A stretch of 64,000 bases of DNA from Terana coerulea. Taxonomy: Eukaryota > Basidiomycota > Agaricomycetes > Polyporales > Phanerochaetaceae. Under the pieces are notes generated by a model. That model saw only the letters and a list, made by a program, of their open reading frames with translations, was not told the origin of the DNA and did not search any database. The position numbers and the translations under genes were made by a program. Shown here piece by piece: positions 62,496 through 64,000 of the stretch; the first letter of the stretch is position 1; each line of letters starts with the position of its first letter. Location: positions 682,001 through 746,000 of the forward strand of contig JAKOGH010000721.1 in the NCBI GenBank assembly GCA_024811115.1, written 5' to 3'.

Positions 62496-64000
62496 TCACT
62501 CGATCACCCACCGCTTGCCTCGCATCGAGGGCGTCTCGCTGTTCACGCTCCACGCGATGCTTTCCTTGCTCTCGTGGCTGCTGCCGCTGCTGTCGCTGTT
62601 GTGGCGCGCGAGCTGGGCCGCGGGCGCGCCCGTGTTCGGGTCGACGGCGTTCCCAGCGGCGAAGAAGCGGGGCCCGAGGACCGCGCGACCCGAGCGCGAC
62701 GTGCGCGGTCTGCGGCGCCGCGATGCCGGCGCCATACGTCGCGTTGAATGTGGGGATCGGCGTCGCGTAGGACGGGAAGTCGACCTTCTCCTCGTCAAAC
62801 GTCGACGTGCGGGAGAACGTGGCGGGGACGAAGTCGTCGCCTGGAAGAGGCTCTTGCGCGTTCACTGAAATTCAAAGCTGGATGTCAGTGCTCTGGACAG
62901 CGTGCGGGGGGGAGTGTGTGGGCGTACGGTAGTGAGGCAGGCCCCTCCCAAAGTTCATGCGGCACATGACTCCCAGAACGAAGGTGATGATCATGAGCAT
63001 GAGCGACGCGGCCGCCATCAGGCTGAAGAACCGCCACTCGACGAACGTCCATCGGAAGGTAGGCGAGATGAACATGCACGCCCAGCCGACGAGGTAGAAG
63101 AAGGAGACGACAAGGAAGCCGACCATGGGCCACTTGTACTCCCGGCGAACTGAGATCCATCCCTGTGAATATGAAGCGTTGAGAAAATGTCATGGTGAAT
63201 GGGCTTAATCAGCTTACAGCGGTGAGCCAAGGGGCCACGAGTACGAGGATCGTGCTGCGTTGTGTAGTTAGTGAAAGAGTTTTGCGTACTCAAATAATCT
63301 ACTTACATGTCAATAGCGCGGAAAGTTTGCGCCTTCGTGGTCAACTTCGCAATGTCACCGTTGTAGGTCTGATCGACCCACAAGGCAACGGCGACAACAA
63401 CGAAGAAGACCGAGAGCTGGATGACGATCGAGAAGATGAGTACGCTCCGGTACGCTCGGCTCATCGACAGCGATGCTCCGATCCTCTTGAATGTCTGCCA
63501 ACCGAAGGACTATGTACCGAGTTAGGGTATGTATACGTGTCAGAGGCATCTGTGGTCTCGTACCTTCATCAACTTCCAAGACAGGACGCCAGAGACCACC
63601 AGAGCAAGGGCGTTCAGGGCGAGGGTCGGAATTTCGAACCTCGCACGATCGTGCCAGTAAGTAGGGAGCAGATTGACCCCACATGCACCTTTTGTTATCA
63701 GACGGCTAAAGTCATCGTGGAAGGAGTTGGTGTTCGCCAGCTGGAATCCAGCCCATCCGGTGGCAAGCACGTGAGTAAGGAAAGTCGCCACGCTGACAGA
63801 GGGAGTTATACTATAGTTCGAGAGTGATGGTACAGCAAACTTACATGTGGGGTGGAGACTCGTTGAGGATTGCCACGAAAGACATGCCGAGCACCCAAAC
63901 AGAGAAAGCGATGAACACAATGTCTTCGCGTTTGGTGTTGTCGACTCTGACAAACCTGTTGAGCAGGAGCAAGACCTTGGGGGTTCTCACAACTTACCTG
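62496..64000 (-). CDS. Multi-pass membrane protein of unknown function (5' partial)
   Basis: The gene enters from the right edge. Hydrophobic segments read ATFLTHVLATGWAGFQL, FEIPTLALNALALVVSGVLS, SVLIFSIVIQLSVFFVVVAV, TILVLVAPWLTAGWISVRRE, MVGFLVVSFFYLVGWACMFI and FFSLMAAASLMLMIITFVLG, so at least six membrane spans are likely. A cytosolic-looking tail follows (FGRGLPHYLNAQEPLPGDDF) and ends SMRGKRWVIE with TGA at 62496-62498. Similar proteins are common in Agaricomycetes but have no assigned role that I know. Introns are near 62865-62928, 63164-63216, 63255-63306, 63508-63563 and further right. One extra base is inferred near 62665-62680, where the tail frame changes before GPRFFAAGNAVDPN. 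Confidence 0.75.

Overview
The window is nuclear DNA from a basidiomycete fungus, most likely an Agaricomycete (inference from gene content and gene style: GC-rich, many 45-65 nt GT-AG introns, compact spacing, protein variants typical of that group). Nothing in it is prokaryotic or viral.

Layout: (1) 1-5.5 kb, a RINT1/Tip20-type tethering protein (5' end outside the window) and MCM3. (2) 5.5-9.8 kb, a gene-poor stretch containing the most interesting small gene found: a secreted precursor at 7010-7418 (minus strand) with Kex2-type KR sites and repeated QFET(A/T)GW peptides. (3) 9.8-33.1 kb, a conserved housekeeping block: PRP17, a Myb plus zinc-finger factor, UGO1, a peroxisomal ABC half-transporter, a PRELI-domain protein, the large TFIIIC B-box-binding subunit, an NmrA-like protein and a Ran1-like kinase. 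(4) 33.9-40 kb, RIC1, a decayed old-yellow-enzyme relic and UPS1. (5) 39.6-55.2 kb, a duplicated block carrying a metallo-beta-lactamase-fold gene (copy A 39.65-42.6 kb, copy B 53.05-55.2 kb). The copies are split by about 10.4 kb of unrecognised, repeat-rich DNA with short exon-like segments inside tandem units. (6) 55.4-64 kb, DRG1 (very intron-rich, with micro-exons), an SSK2-type MAPKKK and a multi-pass membrane protein that runs off the right edge.

The housekeeping genes do not form one pathway. Themes are mitochondrial biogenesis and lipid traffic (UGO1, two PRELI-family proteins), vesicle tethering and Golgi traffic (RINT1, RIC1), replication, splicing and Pol III transcription (MCM3, PRP17, TFIIIC) and signalling (SSK2-type and Ran1-like kinases).

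A caution for every gene model: nearly all conserved genes are interrupted by isolated one-base gains or losses, mostly in homopolymers, with conserved protein continuing in the shifted frame. I read these as residual assembly errors, not pseudogenes. Exon boundaries were placed by eye from splice motifs and protein continuity.
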